A stretch of DNA of 64,000 nt from Panulirus ornatus. Taxonomy: Eukaryota; Arthropoda; Malacostraca; Decapoda; Palinuridae. Numbering within the stretch: position 1 is the first letter of the stretch; the number at the start of each line of letters is the position of its first letter. The stretch covers positions 18,569,194-18,633,193 of the forward strand of contig NC_092238.1 of assembly GCF_036320965.1 (NCBI RefSeq), given 5' to 3'. The notes beneath the pieces are model-generated. The model saw only the letters and a program-made list of their open reading frames with translations, ran no database searches and was not told the origin of the DNA. The position numbers were made by a program, and so were the translations under genes. Positions 12,586 through 24,815 of the stretch are shown piece after piece.

Positions 12586-12987
12586 ACATAGGTACTGCCA
12601 CCCCAACTCACTAGCTCATACCAACAATTGAATGCTTTTGTTGATTAACAGGTCTTAAGTCTGCAGTGTTACTTGTTTAGACTAAAAATATTTTGCTCTA
12701 CATTTTGTATCTATTGGTTTTATTTTCATTATTAGTTGCTTAGTGAGAAAATATAGATTAGAACAGTAATTTTTTTTTTTAAATTCAATGGTGTAGTGAA
12801 ACCAAAAGTTTTAACTTCTGGATCTATGGACCCATCAGTCTGTTTTTTGAGAGTTTGAATTGATGTGGGATAGAAATGGAAACATTTGATATGAATGCAT
12901 TGCAAATGACAGTGTTTTTTTTTTTTCATGGTGTGAATGACTGAAATGTAGAAAAGTAATGATTATACCTTGCATTTTCCTTTTTAG

Positions 12988-13129
12988 GCTTCAAAGAACA
13001 ACCATGTCTTAGTGATCTATGAGGTGGCTCTTAGTATTCAAAAGCTTGTGTCCAAGATGTATATGGAGCTTCATCTCTCCTCATGGGATATCATTCTGGA
13101 CACCCTTAGTAAACTTTTTGAGCATGCAG
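12988..13129 (+). CDS. TSC2: Tuberin (TSC2), internal exon A
   Basis: This exon of 142 nt encodes 47 codons plus one base, starting ASKNNHVLVIYEVALSIQKL and ending SKLFEHA. It aligns with the human tuberin segment around YEIVLSI...KKYRKELQVVAWDILLNI (from memory, roughly residues 315-345): YE.. LSI, the K..MYMEL.. helix and WDIILDTLSKLF match in order. Tuberin is the GTPase-activating partner of hamartin; the TSC complex switches off Rheb and so mTORC1 at lysosomes. This part belongs to the N-terminal helical-repeat region, away from the C-terminal GAP domain. The acceptor is TTTTTAG (12987) and the donor GTGAGG (13130). The frame enters in phase 0 and leaves in phase 1, which fits exon B exactly. 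No alternative family fits as well. Confidence 0.9.
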
Positions 13130-13334
13130 GTGAGGAAAAGTATCATTGATATGTACAAGACGGATATTAAATATTTTTATCCTTCCAGACAACTCCATTT
13201 GCTATCCGTAGTTTTTGCTAAATTCTCAGCATGCTTGGTCCCCATTTTTATAGATTCTGCTTATAGTTACATTCTGTAGACTCTGTCCTGTTTTACTGAT
13301 GAAATTTTATCCATCTTTTATAAAGTTTTACATT

Positions 13335-13740
13335 TTTTCACCTCCTCCAACCCCATGGGAATTTTCACTTTCTCATGGTTCCATCCACCTCCATGCCCAC
13401 TCTCAGGTATCTAAAACACTCCACCTCCTCCAGGTTCACTCCCTTTAAACTCACATTCAAACTAACTTCCTCTCTCCCATGTTCCCCTTTCTAAAGCACT
13501 TGCATTTACATCCTCACCACCCTATCCATTAACAGGGTAAACAGACATGATGGCATCATACACCCTTGACACTGGCATGCCTTCACCTGGAATCACTCAC
13601 CCGTCTCATTTCCTACTTGCACATTTGACTAACTTTCGTGATGAAAATTCCTCTATGCTGTTAGTAGCTTTCCTCGTACACCATATATTTATAGCACCTT
13701 CAACAAAGCATTTCGGCCATATCATGCATTTTTTTTTACC
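13335..13740 (-). mobile_element. Ancient RTE-type RT fragment
   Basis: Minus-strand reading retains eroded matches to EVxxFRYLxVGMEVDGTMR (13440-13340), the NARVLERG/FMDGVVR region (about 13550-13480) and the SFYRGC/YGVGGK region (13700-13600). Frames are lost throughout. It lies about 200 bp after exon A and should not be mistaken for host coding sequence. Confidence 0.6.
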
Positions 13741-15616
13741 TATTTTTTCCAAATGTACCACTGATGGCCTGGACAGACCTCTGAACTTCCAGATGTAATT
13801 TGACTAACTCTTCTGAAAACTTTTTTTCTACATTTTAAAACTCAATTGGTGATTAAATTTGGAATATCTGCTTGTTGAAATTGTTTCCCACCCAGAGGTC
13901 TGCATGTGAAGTCAGGCTATTAATCCCAAGGTCCCATCACTAAAAGTCTAACCAGAGTTTCAAAACCAGTGTGGAACCAAGCATAAAATATGCCAGTCAG
14001 CCTTGATTTTTTTTTTCTTTTTGCCATGGTTAAATATGAAATCAAATTGATATATAAAAGCTCTTTATATATAGAATATGATAGTTATTCAGTAAATGTT
14101 AATTAGGAGCATATCAGTATAGTATATTTTTGTAAATATCTTTTAAAATCTTTTGGCCATTGTTAATTGGCTTGTCTCTGCCTGTATCATATCATTACCT
14201 CTGTCACAAGTGTGGTTCTGTGTTATTCTTATTTTGATCGCTTTGCATTATTTCACATATTATGATGTTACTTGCTTTTCCCCAATTATGGTGATTATTG
14301 GCAATATATCATCATTGTGGAAACAAATGCTTAAAAAAGAAAGTTGGAACTGTCAAGTTGCCAGGAATGAGTTGGTACACCTCTCCTTTGTATACCTTTT
14401 ATGAAACCTACATTAGTGCCACTGAGACTGGGAGAATTAGAGTTGGATTGTTGGCAGTGGTCGCCAATATAATGGAAGATCTGAAAGTTTTCAGCAGTAA
14501 ATGCTGTTCAAGTTCTTTTTAGTATGTCTTTGATATATCACGGGAAAAACTGATAAAATAAAGTTGTTCTTGTTTCTTATGCACTTGAAATATGAACCAC
14601 CAATCGTAAACCATACAGCTTGGTCATTTATTAAGACACATCTGGACCTGTTTGGTGGTCTAGCCTAACCTAGGCTTTATTAATCTCAGCTACACCAGCT
14701 TAGAGGCACTTTCAAGCATAGTTAACATACTGCCTTGTTAGCAATAGAGTAAACTCTCAAAGTGTGCCCAGAGAGACTGTAGTATTTGGAAGATGGCTGG
14801 ATAGCGGGGCATGTAATTATGGCCCACGTGACCAATGTCCACCCCTGGTAATGATCCAAAATCCACTTACAGGGATGATCTGCTAAGCCCAGGGCTGCCA
14901 AAGGATGAGCTAGGAAGATGGCAATGGCAATTTTAACCGATACTGCAGATAGATCAGCCATTGAACTGTAGTACAGAAATCAAATAGTATGATGATCTGG
15001 AATTTCCCAACACACATTTTACTAGGGCTTGTGTGTACCATACAGTTAAACTCGTGATTGTGAAAGAAGTGTGTGTTCTACTGTGACTAAACAATTACAC
15101 GAAAACAAACATAGGGCAGAAGAGGATTTCAGCTTTAGTTTTCTGTCCATCTAGATCTCTGATGCCCATTCTCTTTGGGAACTCCCTTAAGGCAGTGATC
15201 ACAGCAAAAGAGTCTCCTTAACTGTTGAAATTCACTTCTTTATCTTTCTTGCATGTACATCATGACGAGCAGGTGAATTTAGTCATAGCAGTCCAGAAGT
15301 TCAACCAAGTTCAACTTGGGAGGTTTGACTTCAAAAACTATTAAGATTATAGTGTTACTGGTGCTGTTCTGCAATTTTTATCCTCAGGGTATGTTAGCAG
15401 CATTATAACAGAAATATCTTTTTAAGTATGGTATTCTATGTAATACTGTGTATGAATTTTGATATTTGTTTGTACTTTCACTGCCTGAATCTTTATCAAT
15501 ATCTTGGCATCATGCTTGTATACCATGGTAAAAGAATGAAGTACTCATATTTTTTCATTCCCATGATTCAGAAATCCAAGGGGATGGGGAGAAATAATTC
15601 ATCATCCATTTTCTCT
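13741..15616. other. Unique host intron sequence
   Basis: AT-rich sequence with no similarity to the RTE copies and no convincing exon. Short open frames occur (for example 14722-14961 minus and 15428-15781 plus), but they lack recognisable domains, and the second runs into the old retrotransposon that follows. Nothing else is identifiable here. Confidence 0.5.
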
Positions 15617-18253
15617 GCTATTTCTAAAAGATGGAAAAGAAGGAGCCAAGCAAGGAGTGCTTATTTTCCTCGAAGGCTTAGGCTGGGGTGTGTAAATGTG
15701 TGTGTGAATATAACCAAGATGAGAGTAAAGGAGAGATGGGTAGTACGTTTGAGGAAAGGAACTTGGATGTTCTGGTTCTGAGTGAAACAAAGGTCAAGAG
15801 TGAAGGTGAAGAATGGTTTGGAAATGTCTTGTGGTATAAGGTCAGAGGTTTAAGGTGAGGGCAAGATTAAGGAAGGGGGTAGCACTGCTGATCAAGTAGG
15901 AGTTTTGGGGATGTATGAAAGAGTATAGTGAAATGAGCTCCAGGCTGATGGTGGCAAAAATGAGAGTGGGTTGCAAGCGATGGCTGATTATTAGTGCTTT
16001 TGCACCTGGCTATAAGAACGGTAAAGAGGCAAGTGTTTTAGGAGCAGCTGAGTGAGTGCATCAGTAATTTTCATACTAGAGACCTAGTATTAGTGATGTG
16101 TGGTTTAAGTGTGAAGTTAAATAATGGGGCAGTTGAGGGTATAATAGAGGACATGTAATGATACTCTGAGGTGAATAGGAATGATGAAGAGCTTTTGGAG
16201 TTGTATGCTGAAAAAGAGCTGGTGATTGGGAATGTCTGGTTTAAAAAGGACATACATATGTGTGTGAGTAGGAAAGATGGTTGGAGGGCATTACTGGACT
16301 ACATACAGATTGATAGGCATGCAGAAGAGACACACATAGACATGAGTGTGTTGAGAGGGACAGCTGGTCAAATGTCTGTCCATTACCTAGTAGAGATAAG
16401 GGTGAAGATTTGTAGAGGCTTTTAGAAAGAGAAAATTATTTGAGAAAGAAAAGGATAGTGAAAATAAGGGAACTTGGCACACAGATATGTGTGAAGTGGG
16501 TGGGTGAGGAGCAAGGAGTGAGTGAGGTATGGAAGATGTTTAAGAAAGCGGTGCTGGTATGTTCAATAGAAGAGAGTGAGGTATGGAAGATGTTTAAGAA
16601 AGTGGTGCTGGTATTTTCAATAGAAGAGTGTTGAATGCAGAAGGTGGGAGTTGGGCAGATGAAATTGGGAATTGAGTGGTTAATGAAAGAGAAAAGAGAG
16701 GTTTATGGGTGGTAATTACAGGGAAGGAGTGCAGATAATTGGGATATATACATGGAAAAGTGGCAGTAGGTCAAGAGGAAGGAGCAGGGGTTGAAAAAGA
16801 GGGCAAATGAGAGGCAAGATGAGTGATTATTGACAAACTTCAGGGATGACAAGATTCTTTGGAAGGAGGTTATTAACATGAGAAAAGAGAACAAATGGGA
16901 ACGTTATTGAAAGGGGCAAGTGGGAACAGTTTATGATGGGGTGAGGAGGAGATTGAGTATTTTGAAGGACTTGTGAATGTTTGATGATAATTTGTTAGAC
17001 ACAGTGTGTTTTGAGTTAGAGAGGTGTGCAAAGAGAGATCTTCATGGAAAATGGTTTGGTAGAGAGAGAAGAGGTGGTGAAAGCCTTGCATTAGATGAAA
17101 TGTGGCAAGGCAGCTAGAGTGGGGGCTACTGCAGTTGAATTTGTTGTGAAAGGAGGTGACTGTGTTGTTGATTGGTTAATTAGGATTTTCATTTGATGTA
17201 TAGATCATGATAGGGTGTCTGAGCTTTGGCAAAGTGTACTTATAGTACCATTGTATAAAGGTAAGGAGGACAAAGGTGAGAGTTTGAATTACAGAGGTAT
17301 AGATTCATTGAGTGTACCAGTTAAATAGTATTGAAGAGAGGTGATTGGGAGGGTGAAGGTAGAGCATGCTAGGATCAATTTTGCTTTGAAGAATGTGTGA
17401 GAAATGCTTAGAGAAACAGAAGGAATTGTATGTGGCTTTATGGATTTGGAGAAAAGACATGAAAGGTTTGATAGAGATGCCCTGTGGAAGGTCTTCAGAA
17501 TATATTGTGAGGAAGAAAAGCTACTAGAAGCTGAGTGTATGAGTAGGAAGAGAAGAGAGTGAGTGGTTCTAAGTGGAGGTCGGTCCATGGCAAGGGTAAG
17601 TGATGTCACTGTGGCTGTTTTTTATGGATAGGGTGGTGAGGTAGGTAAATGAAAGTCTTGGAGAGAAGGGCATGTGTGCAATCTGTAGGAGGTGAAGGTG
17701 CCTAGGAAGAATCAGATTTTGTTTGTTGTTGAAATAGCACTGGTGGCAGATATAAGGGTAGAATTGCAAAAATTTACTTTGGGAAGTGGAAAGTTGAAAG
17801 TAAGTATGAATAAAACAGGGAAGAGAGGCAGGTTAGTTAGAGTGTGAGTTTGAAGGGAGAAAATTTGGAGGAAGTGAAGTGTTTTAGTTACTTAGAAGTG
17901 GACACGGCAATGAATGGAATCATGGAACGAGAAGTGAGTCAGTCTTAGGGTGGGTGAGGGGATAAAGGTTTGTAGAGCTGTGAAGAATGTGTTGAAATAG
18001 AGCTCTTTAGTTATGAGGGCAAAGATGAGTAAGTTTGAAGCTATAGTATTCCCAACAATGCTCTGTAGATTAGAGGAAGTGCAGAGGAGGATGAATGTAT
18101 TGAAAACTAAATATCTGAGGACAGTATGTAGTATGAGGTGGTTTCATCCAGTAAGCATTGAAAGAGATAGGTGTGGTAATGAGTGTGATTGAGAGAGCTG
18201 AAGAGGGTGTGCTGAAATGGTGTTGACATGCTGACAGAGGAGGTTGACAGAGA
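15617..18253 (+). mobile_element. Old RTE-type copy, 5' part (continues at 20741)
   Basis: It starts in the 5' UTR (TTTCTAAAAGATGGAAA, then GGAGTGCTTATTTTCCTCGAAGG) and carries decayed endonuclease (LVIGNVWFKK at about 16210, MSVHYLVEIRVKICRGF at about 16370) and RT (LYVALWIWRK-like at about 17425). Stops and indels are frequent. It is cut at 18253 within the codons for RLTKR; the next bases of this copy reappear at 20741. It is clearly older than the inserted copies. Confidence 0.85.
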
Positions 18254-18255
18254 AG

Positions 18256-19746
18256 ATGAAAGCCGGCAAGGCAGCAGGTTTGGATGGTATTGCAGTGGAA
18301 TTTATTAAGAAAGGGGGTGACTGTATTGTTGACTGGTTGGTAAGGTTATTTAATGTATGTATGACTCATGGTGAGGTGCCTGAGGATTGGCGGAATGCGT
18401 GCATAGTGCCATTGTACAAAGGCAAAGGGGATAAGAGTGAGTGCTCAAATTACAGAGGTATAAGTTTGTTGAGTATTCCTGGTAAATTATATGGGAGGGT
18501 ATTGATTGAGAGGGTGAAGGCATGTACAGAGCATCAGATTGGGGAAGAGCAGTGCGGTTTCAGAAGTGGTAGAGGATGTGTGGATCAGGTGTTTGCTTTG
18601 AAGAATGTATGTGAGAAATACTTAGAAAAGCAAATGGATTTGTATGTAGCATTTATGGATCTGGAGAAGGCATATGATAGAGTTGATAGAGATGCTCTGT
18701 GGAAGGTATTAAGAATATATGGTGTGGGAGGCAAGTTGTTAGAAGCAGTGAAAAGTTTTTATCGAGGATGTAAGGCATGTGTACGTGTAGGAAGAGAGGA
18801 AAGTGATTGGTTCTCAGTGAATGTAGGTTTGCGGCAGGGGTGTGTGATGTCTCCATGGTTGTTTAATTTGTTTATGGATGGGGTTGTAAGGGAGGTAAAT
18901 GCAAGAGTCCTGGAAAGAGGGGCAAGTATGAAGTCTGTTGGGGATGAGAGAGCTTGGGAAGTGAGTCAGTTGTTGTTCGCTGATGATACAGCGCTGGTGG
19001 CTGATTCATGTGAGAAACTGCAGAAGCTGGTGACTGAGTTTGGTAAAGTGTGTGGAAGAAGAAAGTTGAGAGTAAATGTGAATAAGAGCAAGGTTATTAG
19101 GTACAGTAGGGGTGAGGGTCAAGTCAATTGGGAGGTGAGTTTGAATGGAGAAAAACTGGAGGAAGTGAAGTGTTTTAGATATCTGGGAGTGGATCTGTCA
19201 GCGGATGGAACCATGGAAGCGGAAGTGGATCATAGGGTGGGGGAGGGGGCGAAAATTTTGGGAGCCTTGAAAAATGTGTGGAAGTCGAGAACACTATCTC
19301 GGAAAGCAAAAATGGGTATGTTTGAGGGAATAGTGGTTCCAACAATGTTGTATGGTTGCGAGGCGTGGGCTATGGATAGAGATGTGCGCAGGAGGATGGA
19401 TGTGCTGGAAATGAGATGTTTGAGGACAATGTGTGGTGTGAGGTGGTTTGATCGAGTAAGTAACGTAAGGGTAAGAGAGATGTGTGGAAATAAAAAGAGC
19501 GTGGTTGAGAGAGCAGAAGAGGGTGTTTTGAAATGGTTTGGGCACATGGAGAGAATGAGTGAGGAGAGATTGACCAAGAGGATATATGTGTCGGAGGTGG
19601 AGGGAACGAGGAGAAGAGGGAGACCAAATTGGAGGTGGAAAGATGGAGTGAAAAAGATTTTGTGTGATCGGGGCCTGAACATGCAGGAGGGTGAAAGGAG
19701 GGCAAGAAATAGAGTGAATTGGAGTCATGTGGTATACAGGGGTTGA
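18256..19746 (+). CDS. RTE reverse transcriptase ORF, 5'-truncated but open to its natural stop
   Basis: The frame is open from the truncation point to the element's own stop after VVYRG, about 496 residues. RT blocks appear in order: KAGKAAGLDGIAVEFIKKGG, IVPLYKGKGDKSECSNYRG, CGFRSGRGCVDQVFALKN, motif A FMDLEKAYDRV with its aspartate, motif B GLRQGCVMSPWLFNLFMDG, motif C LLFADDTALVA with both aspartates, NVNKSKVIRYS and YLGVDLSADG. The C-terminal arginine-rich RRRGRPNWRWKDG segment follows. In one place the common RVV reads RDV. The endonuclease is absent, so this copy cannot retrotranspose itself, and no promoter is evident. Confidence 0.9.
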   Translation: MKAGKAAGLDGIAVEFIKKGGDCIVDWLVRLFNVCMTHGEVPEDWRNACIVPLYKGKGDKSECSNYRGISLLSIPGKLYGRVLIERVKACTEHQIGEEQCGFRSGRGCVDQVFALKNVCEKYLEKQMDLYVAFMDLEKAYDRVDRDALWKVLRIYGVGGKLLEAVKSFYRGCKACVRVGREESDWFSVNVGLRQGCVMSPWLFNLFMDGVVREVNARVLERGASMKSVGDERAWEVSQLLFADDTALVADSCEKLQKLVTEFGKVCGRRKLRVNVNKSKVIRYSRGEGQVNWEVSLNGEKLEEVKCFRYLGVDLSADGTMEAEVDHRVGEGAKILGALKNVWKSRTLSRKAKMGMFEGIVVPTMLYGCEAWAMDRDVRRRMDVLEMRCLRTMCGVRWFDRVSNVRVREMCGNKKSVVERAEEGVLKWFGHMERMSEERLTKRIYVSEVEGTRRRGRPNWRWKDGVKKILCDRGLNMQEGERRARNRVNWSHVVYRG

Positions 19747-19935
19747 CGTGCTGTCAGTGGATTGAAGCAAGGCATGTGAAGCGTCTGGGGTAAACCATGG
19801 AAAGCTGTGTAGGTATGTATATTTGCGTGTGTGGACGTGTGTATGTACATGTGTATGGGGGGGGGGTTGGGCCATTTCTTTCGTCTGTTTCCTTGCGCTA
19901 CCTCGCAAACGCGGGAGACAGCGACAAAGTATAAA
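18256..19935 (+). mobile_element. RTE-type retrotransposon, young 5'-truncated copy nested in an old copy
   Basis: The copy begins abruptly at the RT N-terminus (MKAGKAAGLDG) and runs to the short-form 3' UTR and terminal stem-loop (about 19896-19925), then an A-tract. Its surroundings are a decayed copy of the same family in the same orientation, so the age contrast at 18255/18256 marks a nested insertion. Short-form diagnostic residues are present: MKSVGDERAW, RRRGRP, ILCDRG. Confidence 0.93.
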
Positions 19936-19964
19936 AAAAAAAAAAAAAAAAAAAAAAAATAATA

Positions 19965-20030
<66 letters not shown>

Positions 20031-20092
20031 ATGATAATTATCAAATAAAGATAATAATAATAATAATAATAATAATGATAATAATAATAGAG
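19929..20092 (+). repeat. Poly-A followed by (AAT/GAT)n tail
   Basis: A run of A's passes into an imperfect AAT/AATGAT repeat up to AATAATAATAG. It is the 3' tail of the upstream copy, and the next copy joins directly to its end. Microsatellite-like tails instead of plain poly-A are usual for the RTE clade. Confidence 0.9.
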
Positions 20093-20640
20093 TTGTGCGC
20101 AGGAGGATGGATGTGCTGGAAATGAGATGTTTGAGGACAATGTGTGGTGTGAGGTGGTTTGATCGAGTAAGTAACGTAAGGGTAAGAGAGATGTGTGGAA
20201 ATAAAAAGAGCGTGGTTGAGAGAGCAGAAGAGGGTGTTTTGAAATGGTTTGGGCACATGGAGAGGATGAGTGAGGAAAGATTGACCAAGAGGATATATGT
20301 GTCGGAGGTGGAGGGAACGAGGAGAAGAGGGAGACCAAATTGGAGGTGGAAAGATGGAGTGAAAAAGATTTTGTGTGATCGGGGCCTGAACATGCAGGAG
20401 GGTGAAAGGAGGGCAAGAAATAGAGTGAATTGGAGCGATGTGGTATACAGGGGTTGACGTGCTGTCAGTGGATTAAATCAAGGCATGTGAAGCGTCTGGG
20501 GTAAACCATGGAAAGCTGTGTAGGTATGTATATTTGCGTGTGTGGACGTGTATGTATATACATGTGTATGGGGGTTGGGCCATTTCTTTCGTCTGTTTCC
20601 TTGCGCTACCTCGCAAACGCGGGAGACAGCGACAAAGTAT
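20090..20640 (+). mobile_element. RTE-type retrotransposon, short 3' fragment (young)
   Basis: It begins at RVVRRRMDVLEM, within the last part of the polyprotein, and runs through WFGHMERMSEERL, RRRGRPNWRWKDG and the stop after VVYRG (20457). It ends with the short-form 3' UTR, the stem-loop and an A-tract. It is nearly identical to the same region of the copy at 18256-19935, but differs at a few bases, so it is a separate insertion, joined to the (AAT)n tail of its neighbour. Confidence 0.9.
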
Positions 20641-21105
<465 letters not shown>

Positions 21106-22444
21106 AAAGAAATCCACCTATATTTCTGAAGCCTGTTCCTTCAGGAACTCCCATCAAGAGGGTGGCTATAAGAGAAAATCTCCTTGTCCTTACATTCCAT
21201 TCCACACATTCTTTCCCCATTTCTCTACCTTTAGTACTCTTTTGCTATGTTTACCCATATCACTGGAGGTCTTCCTTTCAGTCGTACTGTCATATATTGT
21301 CCATATAAATTCCCTGTCCTGCTTTCTTTCCACATGCCCAAACCACCTCAAAGTAATACATATCACCCTGTCTACCTCTCAACAATTCATTCCTTTTGCA
21401 TTTCTTGCCATACCAAATCTCCTTTACACTCCTTTATTACTTTCTTCATTCCATATAGTCATGCCACTCTCAAATACCTCATTCCCATAGCCTAGATGCT
21501 TTACATCTGTGCCTTATCCCATTTCCATGTTTCAGCTGGTAGGTCAGGGTTGGGAAGATTATGCTGTACCATAAGCCTTTCATCACTTCCATAGTTACAC
21601 CTCTGCCCTTCATTGTTCTGTTAAATGACCCAGTGCCTCTTGTACACTCTACTACTCTCTCCCTTATCTCTCCTTTCATATCTTAAATAACCAAGATAGC
21701 TCCTAAATACTTAACTCTCACCTCTTCCAGTCTTTATTCCCCATATCTATAGCACAGTTTAGTACCCTTGTTTCACTCACTCTTTAATACTGTATAAAAT
21801 CTATACTTGTTTCTTTTCAAACACAGTTACTTTCTTTTACTTACATTTACCTTCAATTGCCTTTGGATACACACATCATAAAGCTCTCTTAAAGCCTTCT
21901 ATAACTCCTTTTCACACTCACCATACAACACGGTATCATCCACAAGTGGGCTTGTTACTAACCACCTTACTTCACCACCACACTCCATCTGTACTCCCCT
22001 ATCCCCTAGTGTTGCTTTTATTTCATATCACTTCATCCATGTGTATGTTAAAAGCCATGATAACATCACACAGCCCTGCCTCACACTCACATGTATACTG
22101 AAACCTTTGCTCAACTTACTACCCACTCTTACACTTCCATTTATTCCTCAATAGAAGGCTTTTACACCGTCCAGCAGTTGTCCCCCTAAACCATATACCC
22201 TTGACACATCCCCCTAAAGTATTCCACTTTACTTTCATATGCTTTCTCCAGATCCATAAGGCTGCATACAACTTCTTACCTTTCACCAGATACTTTTCCA
22301 GTCTCTATCTTTGCAAAAATCTGACCCACACATCTCTTACCTTTTCTAAAACCCCCCTTGCTCCTCACTTAGTCTGCACTGTCATTTCCATCACTCTATC
22401 AGCCAACTCTGTTGCATATATTTTTCCTGGCATACTTAACTTGG
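21106..22444 (-). mobile_element. Second, divergent RTE-like family, decayed fragment
   Basis: This minus-strand stretch shows RT-like signs, but its sequence differs clearly from the dominant family. It has a DLEKAY-like region near 22250, a WMIPCCM-like remnant of the FADD region near 21940, PTLTYQLKHGNGIRHRCKASRL near 21500 (compare PTMLYGCEAWAMDR) and LRWFGHVERK near 21330 (compare LKWFGHMERM). The wording resembles another arthropod RTE lineage with PTLTYGSETW-type motifs, which I recall only in general terms. Stops are frequent and the ends are uncertain. Confidence 0.6.
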
Positions 22445-24815
22445 GACAAGAGCTAAGGAAGGAATAGCACTACTCCTGAATCAGGAGTTGTGGGAGTGTG
22501 TGATAGTGTAACGAAGTAAATTCTAGATTGATTTGGGTAAAACTGAAAATGTATGGATAGAGATGGGTGACTATTAGTGCTTATGCACCAGTTCATGAGA
22601 AGAAAGATCTTGAGAGGCAAGTGATTTCAGAGCAAATGAGTGAGTGTGTCAGCAGTTTTGCTGCATGAGATTGGGTGTTAGTGATGGGTAATTAGAATAA
22701 TGTGGCATTTGAGAATATAATTGGTGCGCATAGGGTATTCAGTGTTTTGAATGGAAATGAAGAGCTTGTAAATTTGTGTGCTGAAAAAAATACTACTGCT
22801 TAAGAGTACTTGGTTTAAGAAGAGAGATATACACATGTATACATTTTTGAGTACGAGTGATGGTCATAGAGCATTATTAGATTACGTATCAATTGATAGG
22901 CGTGTAAAAGAGAGACTTGTGAATGTTAATGTGCTGAGAGGTGCATGTGGTGGATGTGTGAACAGATAATGATGAAGTGAGGAGGAGATGGAGTGAGTAC
23001 TGTGAAGGTTTGTTGAATGTGTTTGATGATAGAGTGGCAGATGTATGGTGTTTTGGTCGGGGTGATGTGTGAAGTGAAAGAGTCATGGAGAGTGCTTTGG
23101 TGAAGTGGTATTGTAGATGAATTAATAAAGAAAGGGATTGACTATTGATTGGTTGGTGAGGATATCCAGTGTATGTATGGATCATGATGAAGTACCTGAG
23201 GATTGGCAGAATGCATGTATAGTGCCATTGTACAAAGGCTAAGGGGATAAAGGTGAGTGTTCAAACTACAGAGGCATAAGTTTGTTGAGTATTCCTTGAA
23301 AATCATACGGGAGGGTGAAGACGTGTACAGAGCATCAGACTGGAGAGGAGCAGTGTGGTTTAAGAAGTGGTAGAGGATGTCTGGATCAGGTGTTTACTTT
23401 GAAAAATATATGTGAGAAATACTTAGAACAGATGGATGTGTATGTAGCATTTATGGATCTAAAGAAGGCATATGATAGAGATGCTTTGTGGAAGATCTTA
23501 AGAATATATGGTGTGGAAGGTAAGCTGCTAGAAGCAGTGAAAAGTTTTTACCAAGGATGTAAGGCATGTGTATGAGTAGGAAGAGAGGAAAGTAATTGGA
23601 TCCCAGTGAATGTTGGTTTGCAGCAAGGGTGTGTGATGTCCACATGGTTATTTAATTTGTTTCCGGATGGGGTTGTTAGGGAGGTGAATGAAGAGTTTTG
23701 GAGAGAGGGGTGAGTATGCAGTCTGTTGTGGATGAGAGGGCTTGGGAAGTGAGTCATTTGTTACTTGCTGATGATACATCTCTGGTGGCTGATTCATGGG
23801 AGAAACTGCAGAAGTTGGTGACTTAAGTTTGGAAAAGTGTGTGAAAGGAGAAAGTTAAGAGTAAATGTTAGTCACAGGGTAGGGGAGGGGGCAGAGGTTC
23901 TGGGAGCGATAAGGAATGTGTGAAAGGAGAGAACATTATCTGGAAGAGCGAAAATGGGTATGTTTAAAGGAATAGCAGTCAACAATATCATATTGTTGCC
24001 AGGCGTGGGATATAGATAGGGTTGTATGGAGAAGGTTGGATGTGTTGGAAATGAAATGTTTGAGGATAGGATGTGGTGTGAGGTGGTTTGATCGAGTAGG
24101 TAATGAAGGGGTAAGAGAGATGTGCGGAAATAAAAAGAGTGTGGTTGAGAGAGCAGAAGAGGGTGTATTGAAATGATTTGGAAACATGGAGAGAATGGGT
24201 AAGGAAAGATTGACAAAGAGGATATGTGTGTGTCAGAGATGAAGGATACAGGGAGAAGCAGGAGACCAAATTGGAGGTGGAAGGATGGAGTGAAAAAGAT
24301 TTTGAGTGATCGAGGCCTGAACATACAGGAGGGTGAGAGACGTGCAAGGAATAGAGTGAATTGGAACAATGTGGTATACCAGGGTTGACATGCTGTCAGT
24401 GGACTGAACCAGGGCATGTGAAGCATCTGGGGTAAACCATGGAAAGGTCTGTGGGGCCTGGGTATGGATAGGAAGCTGTGGTTTCAGTGCATTACACATG
24501 ACAACTAGAGACTGGGTGTGCACAAACGTGGCTTTTTTTGTCTGTTTTCCTGGTGCTACCTCACTGAAGCAGGGGGTAATGATACTGTTTCCTGTGGGGC
24601 GGGGTAGTGCCAGGAATAGATGAAGGCAAGCAAGTATGAGTATGTATATGTGTATATATGTATATGTCTGTGTGTTTGTATGTATATGTATGTATATGTC
24701 CGTATATGTGCATTTACATGTATATGTGTGTATACAAGTGGATGGGCCATTCTTTGTCTGTTTCGAGGTGCTACCTCACTGATGTGGGAAACAGCGATTA
24801 TGTTTAATTAGAAAG
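22445..24815 (+). mobile_element. Old RTE-type copy with internal deletions, long 3' UTR
   Basis: It starts in the endonuclease (REGVALLLNQELW-like) and carries WFKKRDIHMYTF and DYVSIDRRVKERLVNVNVLRGA. At about 22970 it then jumps to the pre-RT region (RRRWSEYCEGLLNVFDD). RT remnants include CGLRSGRGCLDQVFTLKN, FMDLKKAYDRDALW and LLADDTSLVADSW. The C-terminal part ends at a stop near 24387. The long-form 3' UTR follows with two terminal-motif-like blocks (24548-24600 and 24768-24800). Confidence 0.85.

Larger units (their letters stand above)
10302..12987. other. Host intron upstream of the first TSC2 exon
   Basis: AT-rich, mostly unique sequence, ending in a pyrimidine-rich acceptor (TTTTCCTTTTTAG) at 12987. 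Two heavily eroded retrotransposon fragments lie inside it (11525-11690 and 12285-12585). I looked for the preceding tuberin exon, which should carry a GAVFFxGMALWG-like motif, and did not find it here or elsewhere upstream in the window. Confidence 0.6.

Noticed and set aside
13335..13740. Possible additional host exon after TSC2 exon A
   Set aside because: The minus-strand reading follows decayed RTE RT motifs, and no splice-bounded plus-strand frame is seen.
14722..14961. 79-codon minus-strand ORF in unique intron
   Set aside because: No recognisable domain, no splice signals and no repetition; the length is expected by chance.
19230..19705. Long antisense ORFs (e.g. MPSFHPPACSGPDHTKSF and MFRPRSHKIFF types) that recur opposite every RT C-terminal region
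   Set aside because: They mirror the RT reading frame exactly, recur only with it, and follow from the C-poor sense strand, which rarely makes antisense stops. They show no domain or independent conservation.
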